DNA from: JBCDJG01 sp038748065
GTDB taxonomy: Bacteria > Pseudomonadota > Gammaproteobacteria > Pseudomonadales > Halieaceae
Length of the DNA stretch: 21,514 bases
NCBI GenBank assembly: GCA_038748065.1
Contig: JBCDJG010000072.1
Span: forward strand, 1 to 21,514
Direction of reading: 5' to 3'
The notes beneath the pieces are model-generated. The model was not told where the DNA came from. It made no database searches and saw nothing but the letters and a program-made list of their open reading frames with translations. This document shows, in pieces, positions 1-4,292 of this stretch. Each line of letters opens with the position of its first letter. Position 1 is the first letter of the stretch. Position numbers and translations under genes: made by a program.

Positions 1-142
1 AACTCAGACGGGCGATAGGCTGCTATATTGGTTTTTACAACGGCGAGCGTCTGCATTCATCGCTCGGTTACAAGACCCCGATGGAGATTGAGGCCGAATG
101 CACCTAATCAGCGGGTGTCCACTTTTTCGTAGGAAGTCCCCC
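1..142 (+). mobile_element. Right end of an IS3-family insertion sequence
   Basis: The transposase stop is followed by about 30 bp (roughly 111-140) containing GTGTCCACTTTTTCGTAGGA and a short C run, similar to the terminal inverted repeats of some IS3-family elements. From about 141 the sequence is attC DNA, closely matching the attC at 3717-3766. The left end and any direct repeat are outside the window, so the exact boundary (about 138-142) is an inference. Confidence 0.7.
3..107 (+). CDS. IS3-family transposase (OrfB), C-terminal end only
   Basis: The open frame runs in from the window edge and stops at TAA 105-107. It encodes the classical end of the IS3-family DDE transposase: the visible residues include YIGFYNGERLHSSLGYKTP, the conserved tail of the rve integrase core, in which the N-G-E-R-L-H and S-L-G-Y-K-T-P block follows the catalytic Glu. 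Only 34 residues are inside the window, so the catalytic triad cannot be checked. The gene lies immediately before the right end of its own element and before an interrupted attC site. Family assignment is firm; the individual IS cannot be named from this fragment. Confidence 0.85.
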   Translation, partial: LRRAIGCYIGFYNGERLHSSLGYKTPMEIEAECT

Positions 143-204
143 CCTGCGGGGCCGGACGCCCAAACCGCTGCGCGTTTTGTGCGCCGCTGCCACGGGCGTT
201 ACGC
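141..204 (+). repeat. Integron attC site, right part (interrupted by the IS)
   Basis: The right part of an attC site survives next to the IS end. It has a CCCC-TGC-GGGG hairpin at 141-151, then a 3' arm ending in the R' core box GTTACGC (198-204), where recombination falls between G198 and T199. Positions 141-190 match 3717-3766 at 44 of 50 bases, the last attC of the array. The left part (R''/L'') must lie beyond the IS. Cassette 1 starts at 199. Confidence 0.7.
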
Positions 205-207
205 GTC

Positions 208-236
208 TTGACCGGTGTTGCGCAACACGCTACACT
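208..236 (+). promoter_or_regulatory. higBA promoter with palindromic operator in its spacer
   Basis: The -35 box TTGACC (208-213) and the -10 box TACACT (231-236) are separated by exactly 17 bp, close to the sigma70 consensus. The spacer holds a perfect 14-bp palindrome, GTGTTGCGCAACAC (215-228), a plausible operator for the HigA antitoxin. Six bases separate the -10 box from the higB ATG at 243, so transcription would start at or next to the start codon. There is no Shine-Dalgarno sequence in that gap. Confidence 0.7.
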
Positions 237-242
237 TTCGGA

Positions 243-521
243 ATGATCAAGTCCTTCAAGCACAAAGGACTCAAAAAATTCTACGAGAGCGGGAGCAAAC
301 AGGGTATAAACGCCCAGCATGCTCCCAAACTTCGTATGCAGCTAGCTGCCTTGGATTCTGCTCTTAGTATTGAAGACCTTGATATCCCCGGATATCGCCT
401 TCATCAGCTTAAGAGAAATCGAAGAGGTATTTGGTCAATCTCCGTTAGCGGTAACTGGCGCATTACCTTTAAGTTTACTGACGGCAATGTCTACATCGTC
501 AATTATGAGGACTACCACTGA
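243..521 (+). CDS. higB: HigB-type mRNA interferase toxin (cassette 1)
   Basis: A 92-residue RelE/HigB-fold toxin of the usual family length. The C-terminal half has the family signature: G50-Y-R-L-H-Q-L-K, then R-G-I-W-S-I-S-V and G70-N-W-R-I-T-F. HigB proteins cleave mRNA at the ribosome and are neutralised by HigA. The ATG at 243 is chosen because the homologous region begins there (MIKSFKHKGL) and because the promoter -10 box ends at 236; an upstream in-frame ATG at 177 lies inside the attC and ahead of the promoter. The stop overlaps the higA start by one base (TGATG). Low GC relative to the chromosomal genes to the right and flanking attC sites indicate a captured cassette. Confidence 0.9.
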   Translation: MIKSFKHKGLKKFYESGSKQGINAQHAPKLRMQLAALDSALSIEDLDIPGYRLHQLKRNRRGIWSISVSGNWRITFKFTDGNVYIVNYEDYH

Positions 522-814
522 TGGCTATGCATAATCCTCCACACCCAGGTGAATTCATTCAGGCAACCTATATGGAGCCGTTTGGCCTTAGCTGCCGCTA
601 CTTGGCGGAGCAATTAGATGTAGCTGCCTCTACTCTCAATAGAGTCCTGAAAATGCAAAGTGGCGTTAGTCCGGAAATGGCTCTTCGCCTTTCTAAGGCA
701 TTAGGGCGTAGCCCTGAAAGTTGGCTATCTATGCAAGATGCTTATGACCTGTTTCAAGCAAAGAAAGGTCTAAAGCTCAACCGTGTCCAAAAGGTCAGCT
801 TGGATGCCGCGTAA
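521..814 (+). CDS. higA: HigA-type XRE antitoxin (cassette 1)
   Basis: A 97-residue antitoxin with the HigA N-terminal signature HPGEFIQATYMEPFGLS, followed by an XRE helix-turn-helix (about residues 25-65: YLAEQLDVAASTLNRVLK, then SPEMALRLSKALGRSPESWL). It neutralises HigB and would autorepress the operon at the palindrome 215-228. The order toxin-then-antitoxin is normal for higBA. A GAGG at 507-510 lies 10 bases before the start, and the one-base overlap suggests translational coupling. The TAA stop (812-814) is part of the attC R'' box GCGTAAC. Confidence 0.92.
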   Translation: MAMHNPPHPGEFIQATYMEPFGLSCRYLAEQLDVAASTLNRVLKMQSGVSPEMALRLSKALGRSPESWLSMQDAYDLFQAKKGLKLNRVQKVSLDAA

Positions 815-869
815 CAAGTACAAGCAAATGGGACCGCCGTACCGGCGGCCCTTGTTGTAGGCGTTACGC
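809..869 (+). repeat. attC site of cassette 1
   Basis: R'' box GCGTAAC (809-815) is fully complementary to R' box GTTACGC (863-869). The interior can fold through GGACCGCC/GGCGGCCC around 832-850. Cassette 1 therefore spans 199-863 (665 bp); its first six bases TTACGC match its own R'' complement, as expected for a cassette inserted as a circle. Confidence 0.88.
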
Positions 870-891
870 GTCCTAATCGACATCGAGCCGC

Positions 892-921
892 TTGAATAAC
901 TGTATCCTATAGGATACAGTT
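892..921 (+). promoter_or_regulatory. Promoter and 24-bp palindromic operator of cassette 2
   Basis: TTGAAT (892-897) and TACAGT (915-920) are separated by 17 bp. A perfect 24-bp palindrome covers 898-921 (core TATCCTATAGGATA at 902-915), filling the spacer and the -10 box, so binding of the antitoxin there should block RNA polymerase. The toxin ATG begins at 927, six bases after the -10 box, the same spacing as in cassette 1. Confidence 0.72.
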
Positions 922-926
922 CAGGA

Positions 927-1216
927 ATGTATCAGATTCAGCAGACTGATGTCTTCGCCAAGTGGCTGCTCAAACTCAAGGATCGGAAAGCTACCGCGAA
1001 AATATTGGCTCGTATTGAATCAGTTCGTCAGGGCAATTCTGGTGATCGAAGTCGTTGGAATCCGGCCTGCACGAACTCAGAATGCATTTCGGGCCAGGAT
1101 ATCGGATCTATTTCACCTGCAAAGCTGGCCTTGTTGTGATCCTCCTATGTGGAGGAGATAAATCGAGCCAAAGCAAGGACATAGCTCGCGCTCGGAGAAT
1201 ATTGTCCGAATTATGA
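927..1216 (+). pseudogene. Gp49/RelE-like (HigB-2-type) toxin, frameshifted
   Basis: The three reading frames together encode one toxin of the phage-derived Gp49-like/RelE family, about 96 residues when intact. Frame 1 gives MYQIQQTDVFAKWLLKLKDR through GNSGD (to about 1041). A second frame gives EVVG (about 1043-1054). A third gives SGLHELRMHFGPGYRIYFT, then LVVILLCGGDKSSQSKDIAR, ending at TGA 1214-1216. Alignment to the family pattern fits a two-base loss near 1042 and a one-base gain near 1055. Both shifts precede the conserved core, so a normal toxin cannot be made without frameshifting or unless these are sequencing errors. The antitoxin downstream is intact. Confidence 0.82.
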
Positions 1217-1230
1217 GCAAGGTGACTGGT

Positions 1231-1512
1231 ATGGTTAAAGTTACAGAATTTGATCCGAGTGTGTATCTCGATAACGAAGAGACAATCGCAGAGTATCTCT
1301 CTGCTGCACTTGAGGATGATGATCCAGGTGTATTTCTTGCGGCCGTCGGGCATGTCGCTAAAGCGCGAGGTATGTCTGCTATTGCGCAAGAATCAGGCTT
1401 GGGCCGAGAGAGTCTGTATAAAGCATTTGCTCCAGGGGCAAAGCCAAGGTACGAAACTGTTCAAAAGGTACTGAACTCTCTTGGTGTAAAGATCAATGTA
1501 TCAGCCGCGTAA
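1231..1512 (+). CDS. Addiction-module antidote protein, HTH (cassette 2)
   Basis: A 93-residue antitoxin with the pattern of the DNA-binding antidote family paired with Gp49-like toxins: EFDPSVYLDNEETIAEYL, then a helix-turn-helix around residues 45-75 (ARGMSAIAQESGLGRESLYK, then TVQKVLNSLGVKI). The ATG at 1231 is preferred because AAGGTG (1219-1224) lies six bases upstream. An in-frame ATG at 1213 overlaps the toxin stop (TTATGA) and would add six residues; coupling from there is possible. The TAA stop (1510-1512) lies in the attC R'' box. It would bind the palindrome at 898-921. It appears intact while its toxin partner is broken. Confidence 0.88.
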   Translation: MVKVTEFDPSVYLDNEETIAEYLSAALEDDDPGVFLAAVGHVAKARGMSAIAQESGLGRESLYKAFAPGAKPRYETVQKVLNSLGVKINVSAA

Positions 1513-1564
1513 CAAGTCAGGGCTACGGACCGCTTAACAGCGGCCGCAGCCTCAAGCGTTATAG
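1507..1564 (+). repeat. attC site of cassette 2
   Basis: R'' box GCGTAAC (1507-1513) and R' box GTTATAG (1558-1564) flank a compact 58-bp site whose centre can pair through CCGCT/AGCGG. Cassette 2 spans 864-1558. Its first bases (TTACGC) match its R'' box. The last bases of the R' box belong to cassette 3. Confidence 0.87.
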
Positions 1565-1584
1565 CGCTTGGTTCTGGTAAAGAA

Positions 1585-1989
1585 ATGAAGATCACTAAAG
1601 ACGTATTATTCTCAGACCTAGAAGTGGTTCCCAAGGTCCCCGGGGCCTACGTAATCTACAACTCCAAACCCATAGCGAGATTCTGCGGTATTGACCAGAG
1701 GGGTGTACTCGACATAGGTGAGGCAGGAAATTTACAAGATCGTCTAAGAAAGTTCCTTGCCTGTGCAAATGGTCGGCGTTTGAAGGGGCACAGTGCAGGA
1801 GCGAGATTCAGAACCCTTGAACTCGATAGAGTGGTCTCGATTGATTCGTTGAAAATCGAAATTCATGAGAGTGGAAGTAAGACTGCCGCATATAAAAGAG
1901 AAGGCGAGCTTTTAGGCAACTATCTAAAAGAACATAAAGAACTGCCACCGCTTAACTATAAATATAACAGGTCAGCTGATGCGCTATAA
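1585..1989 (+). CDS. GIY-YIG domain protein (cassette 3)
   Basis: A 134-residue protein that is essentially one GIY-YIG nuclease-like domain. The GIY strand is represented by G20-A-Y-V-I-Y, the YIG strand by V41-L-D-I-G-E-A-G-N-L, followed by the arginine helix (Q51-D-R-L-R-K-F-L). The C-terminal helix carries K104-R-E-G-E-L-L, a candidate for the metal-binding Glu, then E119-L-P-P-L-N. In the YIG strand Tyr is replaced by Asp (DIG), so activity is uncertain. Members of the superfamily cut DNA in repair, restriction or homing. A promoter is not evident; expression may rely on read-through from upstream cassettes. The TAA stop is inside the attC R'' box. Fold assignment is good, substrate unknown. 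Confidence 0.82.
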   Translation: MKITKDVLFSDLEVVPKVPGAYVIYNSKPIARFCGIDQRGVLDIGEAGNLQDRLRKFLACANGRRLKGHSAGARFRTLELDRVVSIDSLKIEIHESGSKTAAYKREGELLGNYLKEHKELPPLNYKYNRSADAL

Positions 1990-2061
1990 CAAGGCCAGGC
2001 AGTTCGCTCCCTGTGGCCGCCTGACGCGCTTACAGCGCGCCCGCTGCTGGCGGCGTTATGC
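1984..2061 (+). repeat. attC site of cassette 3
   Basis: R'' box CTATAAC (1984-1990) and R' box GTTATGC (2055-2061). Cassette 3 begins with TTATAG at 1559, the exact complement of this R'' box, confirming the boundaries 1559-2055 (497 bp). The interior resembles attC 5 (both contain a GTTCGCTCCCT block), suggesting attC sites of common origin. Confidence 0.87.
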
Positions 2062-2067
2062 GCCCAC

Positions 2068-2322
2068 TCAGTAGTGATACCTAAGCTGTGCTACTAGAAG
2101 GGAGTCCCCTTGGACCTTGTAAACGATTCGATGCTCATCGTTAATTCGCCTGGACCAGTAACCCGAAAGGGCATGCTTAAGCGGCTCCGGCTTGCCAATT
2201 CCTTCGAAAGGTTCTCGGGTAATATCCTTGATGAGCGTATTTATTCGCTTAAGAATTTTCTTGTCGGTCTTTTGCCAATACAAGTAGTCTTCCCATGCTT
2301 TCTCAGCAAAGACTAGCTTCAC
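2068..2322 (-). CDS. yoeB: YoeB-type ribosome-dependent mRNA interferase (cassette 4)
   Basis: An 84-residue protein of exactly the usual Txe/YoeB length. Residues equivalent to the YoeB active site are present at the family numbering: E46 (GKPEPLKH), R65 (DEHRIVYKV), H83 and Y84 at the C terminus (LRYHY). YoeB cleaves mRNA in the ribosomal A site and is held inactive by YefM. The start ATG overlaps the antitoxin stop by four bases (ATGA), so the toxin is translationally coupled to yefM. The pair is transcribed against the direction of the cassette array. Confidence 0.95.
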   Translation of the reverse strand: MKLVFAEKAWEDYLYWQKTDKKILKRINTLIKDITREPFEGIGKPEPLKHALSGYWSRRINDEHRIVYKVQGDSLLVAQLRYHY

Positions 2323-2570
2323 TCAAGCAGTTCCTTCTCAGCGCCTTTGCCTGCCTCCAGTTCTGCAATCGACTCTATAAGCCTTCGAGTATTTTTGGGG
2401 CTCCTGAGAAGGTAAGCAGTTTCTTCAAGAGCCTGGTAGTCCTCCATCGACATCATCACAACGGCACCTTCGCCTTTACGAGTTATCGCAATTGGTGCGT
2501 GGTCGTCGCAAACTTGTTCCATTGTTTTGGCAAGGTTGCTGCGGGCAGCGGTATAGCTAATGCTTTCCAT
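2319..2570 (-). CDS. yefM: YefM/Phd-family antitoxin (cassette 4)
   Basis: An 83-residue Phd/YefM antitoxin: MESISYTAARSNLAKTMEQV at the N terminus (DNA-binding and dimer domain), PIAITRKGEGAVVMMSMEDY in the middle, and LEETAYLLRSPKNTRRLIES leading to the toxin-binding C-terminal tail. The ATG at 2570 has an AGG at 2577-2579 for ribosome binding. TGTACA motifs upstream are the known YefM operator core. The gene is intact and paired with an intact toxin, so this module should be functional. Confidence 0.95.
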   Translation of the reverse strand: MESISYTAARSNLAKTMEQVCDDHAPIAITRKGEGAVVMMSMEDYQALEETAYLLRSPKNTRRLIESIAELEAGKGAEKELLE

Positions 2571-2580
2571 GATATAAACC

Positions 2581-2592
2581 TGTACATGTACA
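2581..2592. promoter_or_regulatory. YefM operator (TGTACA repeat)
   Basis: TGTACATGTACA (2581-2592) is a perfect palindrome made of two abutting TGTACA hexamers, the core recognised by YefM in the E. coli system (established knowledge). A related imperfect TGTACG copy occurs at 2599-2604. The operator lies between the predicted -10 box and the yefM start codon. Confidence 0.75.
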
Positions 2593-2605
2593 TAAATATG
2601 TACGT

Positions 2606-2634
2606 ATTCTATCAGCGCAGGACAAGTAAGGCAA
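2606..2634 (-). promoter_or_regulatory. yefM-yoeB promoter on the minus strand
   Basis: Read on the minus strand, TTGCCT (complement of 2629-2634) and TAGAAT (complement of 2606-2611) are 17 bp apart. The -35 hexamer and most of the spacer lie inside the attC site, so the cassette's recombination site doubles as promoter DNA. Transcription would start near 2599. Confidence 0.55.
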
Positions 2635-2671
2635 CCGGACGGCTACGCCGCCGGTTCCTTTGGCGTTATGT
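2617..2671 (+). repeat. attC site of cassette 4, degenerate R'' box
   Basis: R' box GTTATGT (2665-2671) is intact. The R'' position reads GCAGGAC (2617-2623) where the complement of the cassette's own start (TTATGC at 2056) predicts GCATAAC. The two changes replace the TAA found in every other R'' box of the array. The interior has a clear CCGG-type stem (AACCGGACGGC and GCCGCCGGTT, about 2633-2656). Cassette 4 spans 2056-2665. Confidence 0.78.
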
Positions 2672-2687
2672 TTCCTGAGGTCAGACG

Positions 2688-3050
2688 GTGGTTTCGAAGG
2701 CAAAGCTCTACTCACAGCTAGACCGAATGGAGGACGAACTTCGAGCTCGCCTGCTGTCACAGCTCGAGCGAGCTGCAAAAGGCAATAATGAACTTGTATT
2801 TTGCGTATCCGACTTCAACCCATTTCCAGAGCTTCGCTCCAGGACTGACCCCGAAACAGAAGAACTCGTTCTATTGGGCCGCAGGATTCTTTCGATGAGA
2901 GAAAAACTGGGCGAGCCTACGGACGGTAGTCCAGCGGAGAGGATCTGTTGGTACTGCCGAAAATGGGGGGATGTATCGGACGATCATCGACGGCCCGCGT
3001 CAGGGCTCGCGCAATCATTCTTGGAGGAGCTCCGTAGTGCGGAAACATAA
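2688..3050 (+). CDS. Unrecognised cassette protein with CxxC (cassette 5)
   Basis: A 120-residue protein that I do not recognise. The GTG start at 2688 is supported by TGAGGT (2675-2680) seven bases upstream. The N-terminal third is a charged amphipathic helix (KLYSQLDRMEDELRARLLSQ). The middle contains FCVSDFNPFPELRSRTDPET. The C-terminal third has CWYC (about 92-95) followed by DDHRR, a possible but incomplete metal site. No signal peptide or membrane segment is seen, so it is probably cytoplasmic. The TAA stop lies in the attC R'' box ACATAAC, as in genuine cassette genes. Codon usage and intact frame over the whole cassette support a real gene; function unknown. Confidence 0.78.
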   Translation: MVSKAKLYSQLDRMEDELRARLLSQLERAAKGNNELVFCVSDFNPFPELRSRTDPETEELVLLGRRILSMREKLGEPTDGSPAERICWYCRKWGDVSDDHRRPASGLAQSFLEELRSAET

Positions 3051-3131
3051 CAAGAGTGGGCTGTTCGCTCCCTACGGTCGCCGGATACGCAGACCGCTGC
3101 GCGGTTCACGCCCCTGCTTTAAGCGTTATGT
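3045..3131 (+). repeat. attC site of cassette 5
   Basis: R'' box ACATAAC (3045-3051) is complementary to GTTATGT, and the cassette starts with TTATGT (2666). R' box GTTATGT is at 3125-3131. At 87 bp it is longer than attC 1 and 2. Interior arms pair through AGAGTGGGC and GCCCCTGCTTT and through ACCGCTGCGCGGT. Confidence 0.86.
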
Positions 3132-3149
3132 GCACCCGTGGGTAGTCGC

Positions 3150-3650
3150 ATGAAAGTACATTCGCGAAAGCCCACAAGCCAAGACTTTCAGGCTATGCGT
3201 AAGCTGCTGCTCAATGAGGGACCTAACGAGTGGAACTACATCACTGACGAAAGTATTGATCGTCAGTTTCAGCTAATCGAGGATGGAAAGGCATTGGCGG
3301 TGCTCGCTGAAGCGGAAGAGATAGCGGGCTTTGCGGTGCTGATTCTGAAGGATGCATGCCCGGAAAAGCTGAGTAATTACGCTGACTTGGCAGATATTGC
3401 CTACATAAATGACGTAGTAGTTGCAGCTAACCACAGCGGCAAAGGCCTGGGTAGCGAGCTTCTCGCAGTGTCGATTAAGTTGGCTGCAAACGAAAAATGC
3501 GATGCCGTCTATATCGAGCGGCATGAAGAGAACATGGCCTCAGCGGGCATGATGCGAAAAGCAGGGTTTGAGCTCGTCGAAACGTTTTACGACCCAGATA
3601 AGCGAGCGGCGGGCTCCAGAAGAACGTCAGTGCTCTCGATATGCACATAA
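3150..3650 (+). CDS. GNAT-family N-acetyltransferase (cassette 6)
   Basis: A 166-residue single-domain GNAT acetyltransferase. The central strand AYINDVVVAANHS (85-96) leads into the acetyl-CoA pyrophosphate-binding loop H95-S-G-K-G-L-G101 and helix SELLAVSIKLA. The C-terminal motif B helix includes NMASAGMMRKAGFELV (128-143). It transfers an acetyl group from acetyl-CoA to an amine; the substrate is not evident, and resistance to a drug cannot be assumed. The ATG at 3150 is used; an in-frame GTG at 3138 would add four residues. The stop TAA (3648-3650) is in the attC R'' box. This is the last gene of the array. Confidence 0.88.
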   Translation: MKVHSRKPTSQDFQAMRKLLLNEGPNEWNYITDESIDRQFQLIEDGKALAVLAEAEEIAGFAVLILKDACPEKLSNYADLADIAYINDVVVAANHSGKGLGSELLAVSIKLAANEKCDAVYIERHEENMASAGMMRKAGFELVETFYDPDKRAAGSRRTSVLSICT

Positions 3651-3772
3651 CACGTCAAGGCTGTAAAGGCGCTTCGCGCCGGGACGCACGAACCGCCGCT
3701 TCGCGTCGGTTTGGCGCCCCTGCGGGGCCGGACGCCCAAACCACTGCGCGCTCACCGCGCCGCTGCGTCGAG
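3645..3772 (+). repeat. Terminal attC of the array, R' box missing
   Basis: R'' box ACATAAC (3645-3651) matches the start of cassette 6 (TTATGT, 3126). The site continues with stacked hairpins: GGCGC-TTC-GCGCC (3668-3680), a stem at 3692-3710 with one mismatch, and GCCCC-TGC-GGGGC (3716-3728). The 50 bp at 3717-3766 match 141-190 (44 of 50), but where that copy reaches GTTACGC this one runs into GTCGAGCATTTTGC with no GTTRRRY. The array therefore ends in a damaged or truncated attC. Confidence 0.7.
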
Positions 3773-3841
3773 CATTTTGCATCCACAAATAAATAGAGGT
3801 TTAGATGTGTCACTAGTGCTAATGGAAAACCCGGCCGGGCC

Positions 3842-4207
3842 ATGACCTACGATGAGTTCAATGCGTTCTGCGGTGCGCTGCCAGCCGTTTCCTATGTCAT
3901 GCAATGGGGCGGTTCACACGTGTGGAAAGTCGGCGGAAAGGTGTTTGCCGTCGGCGGTTGGGAGCGGCTTGATGGCCCGGCGGTCACGTTTAAGGCTTCT
4001 GATCTCAACTTCGACATATTAAGCGAGGAGCCCGGGTTCAGGCCCGCGCCCTACATGGCCTCACGTGGTATGAAATGGATTCAGCAGTACGATATAGCCG
4101 GGCAACGCGCGGATGAACTGAAGTACTATATTGTAGAGTCGCATAGAATCGTGTCCCTTGGTCTCAGTAAGAAAAGGCAGCGAGAGCTGGGTCTCAACCA
4201 GGCCTGA
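3842..4207 (+). CDS. MmcQ/YjbR family protein
   Basis: A 121-residue protein of the MmcQ/YjbR family (CyaY-like fold, often described as DNA-binding-like, molecular role unclear). Visible family pattern: FNAFCGALPAVSYVMQWGG at the N terminus, VWKVGGKVFAVGG in the first sheet, VTFKASDLNFDIL, then MKWIQQYDIAGQRADELKYY before the last helix. It is the first non-cassette gene after the array. No clear Shine-Dalgarno is present; a 10-bp palindrome CCCGGCCGGG (3830-3839) covers the expected ribosome-binding region. Without a following attC it is read as chromosomal. Confidence 0.85.
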   Translation: MTYDEFNAFCGALPAVSYVMQWGGSHVWKVGGKVFAVGGWERLDGPAVTFKASDLNFDILSEEPGFRPAPYMASRGMKWIQQYDIAGQRADELKYYIVESHRIVSLGLSKKRQRELGLNQA

Positions 4208-4253
4208 ACAATACGATGCACTGCGCGACTGCTGGGTAATGGGAGAAGTATTG

Positions 4254-4292
4254 ATGAATATGTATTTTGCAGCGAGACGGGTTGAAGCATGA
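4254..4292 (+). other. Short upstream reading frame, possible lost N terminus
   Basis: ATG 4254 follows a good ribosome-binding sequence (GGGAGAAG, 4241-4248) and encodes MNMYFAARRVEA before TGA 4290-4292, which overlaps the next ATG (4289). The two arginines would suit the n-region of a signal peptide whose hydrophobic stretch (LLITIIAAL) is in the following frame. Either translational coupling or a single-base frameshift would explain it. Confidence 0.35.

Noticed and set aside
177..242. Upstream extension of higB to an ATG at 177
   Set aside because: It begins inside the attC, ahead of the promoter and recombination point, and adds residues not found in HigB proteins.
3150..3650. Calling the GNAT cassette an aminoglycoside acetyltransferase
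   Set aside because: Only the generic acetyl-CoA-binding pattern is visible; no resistance-family signature can be recognised.
141..3772. CRISPR-like array of repeats
   Set aside because: Repeats are of unequal length, spaced 460-700 bp apart with genes between, and pair as R''/R' boxes: they are attC sites.
3811..3839. CACTAGTG (3811-3818) and CCCGGCCGGG (3830-3839) palindromes before the MmcQ-family gene
   Set aside because: Short palindromes are expected by chance in GC-rich DNA; no promoter elements around them could be supported.
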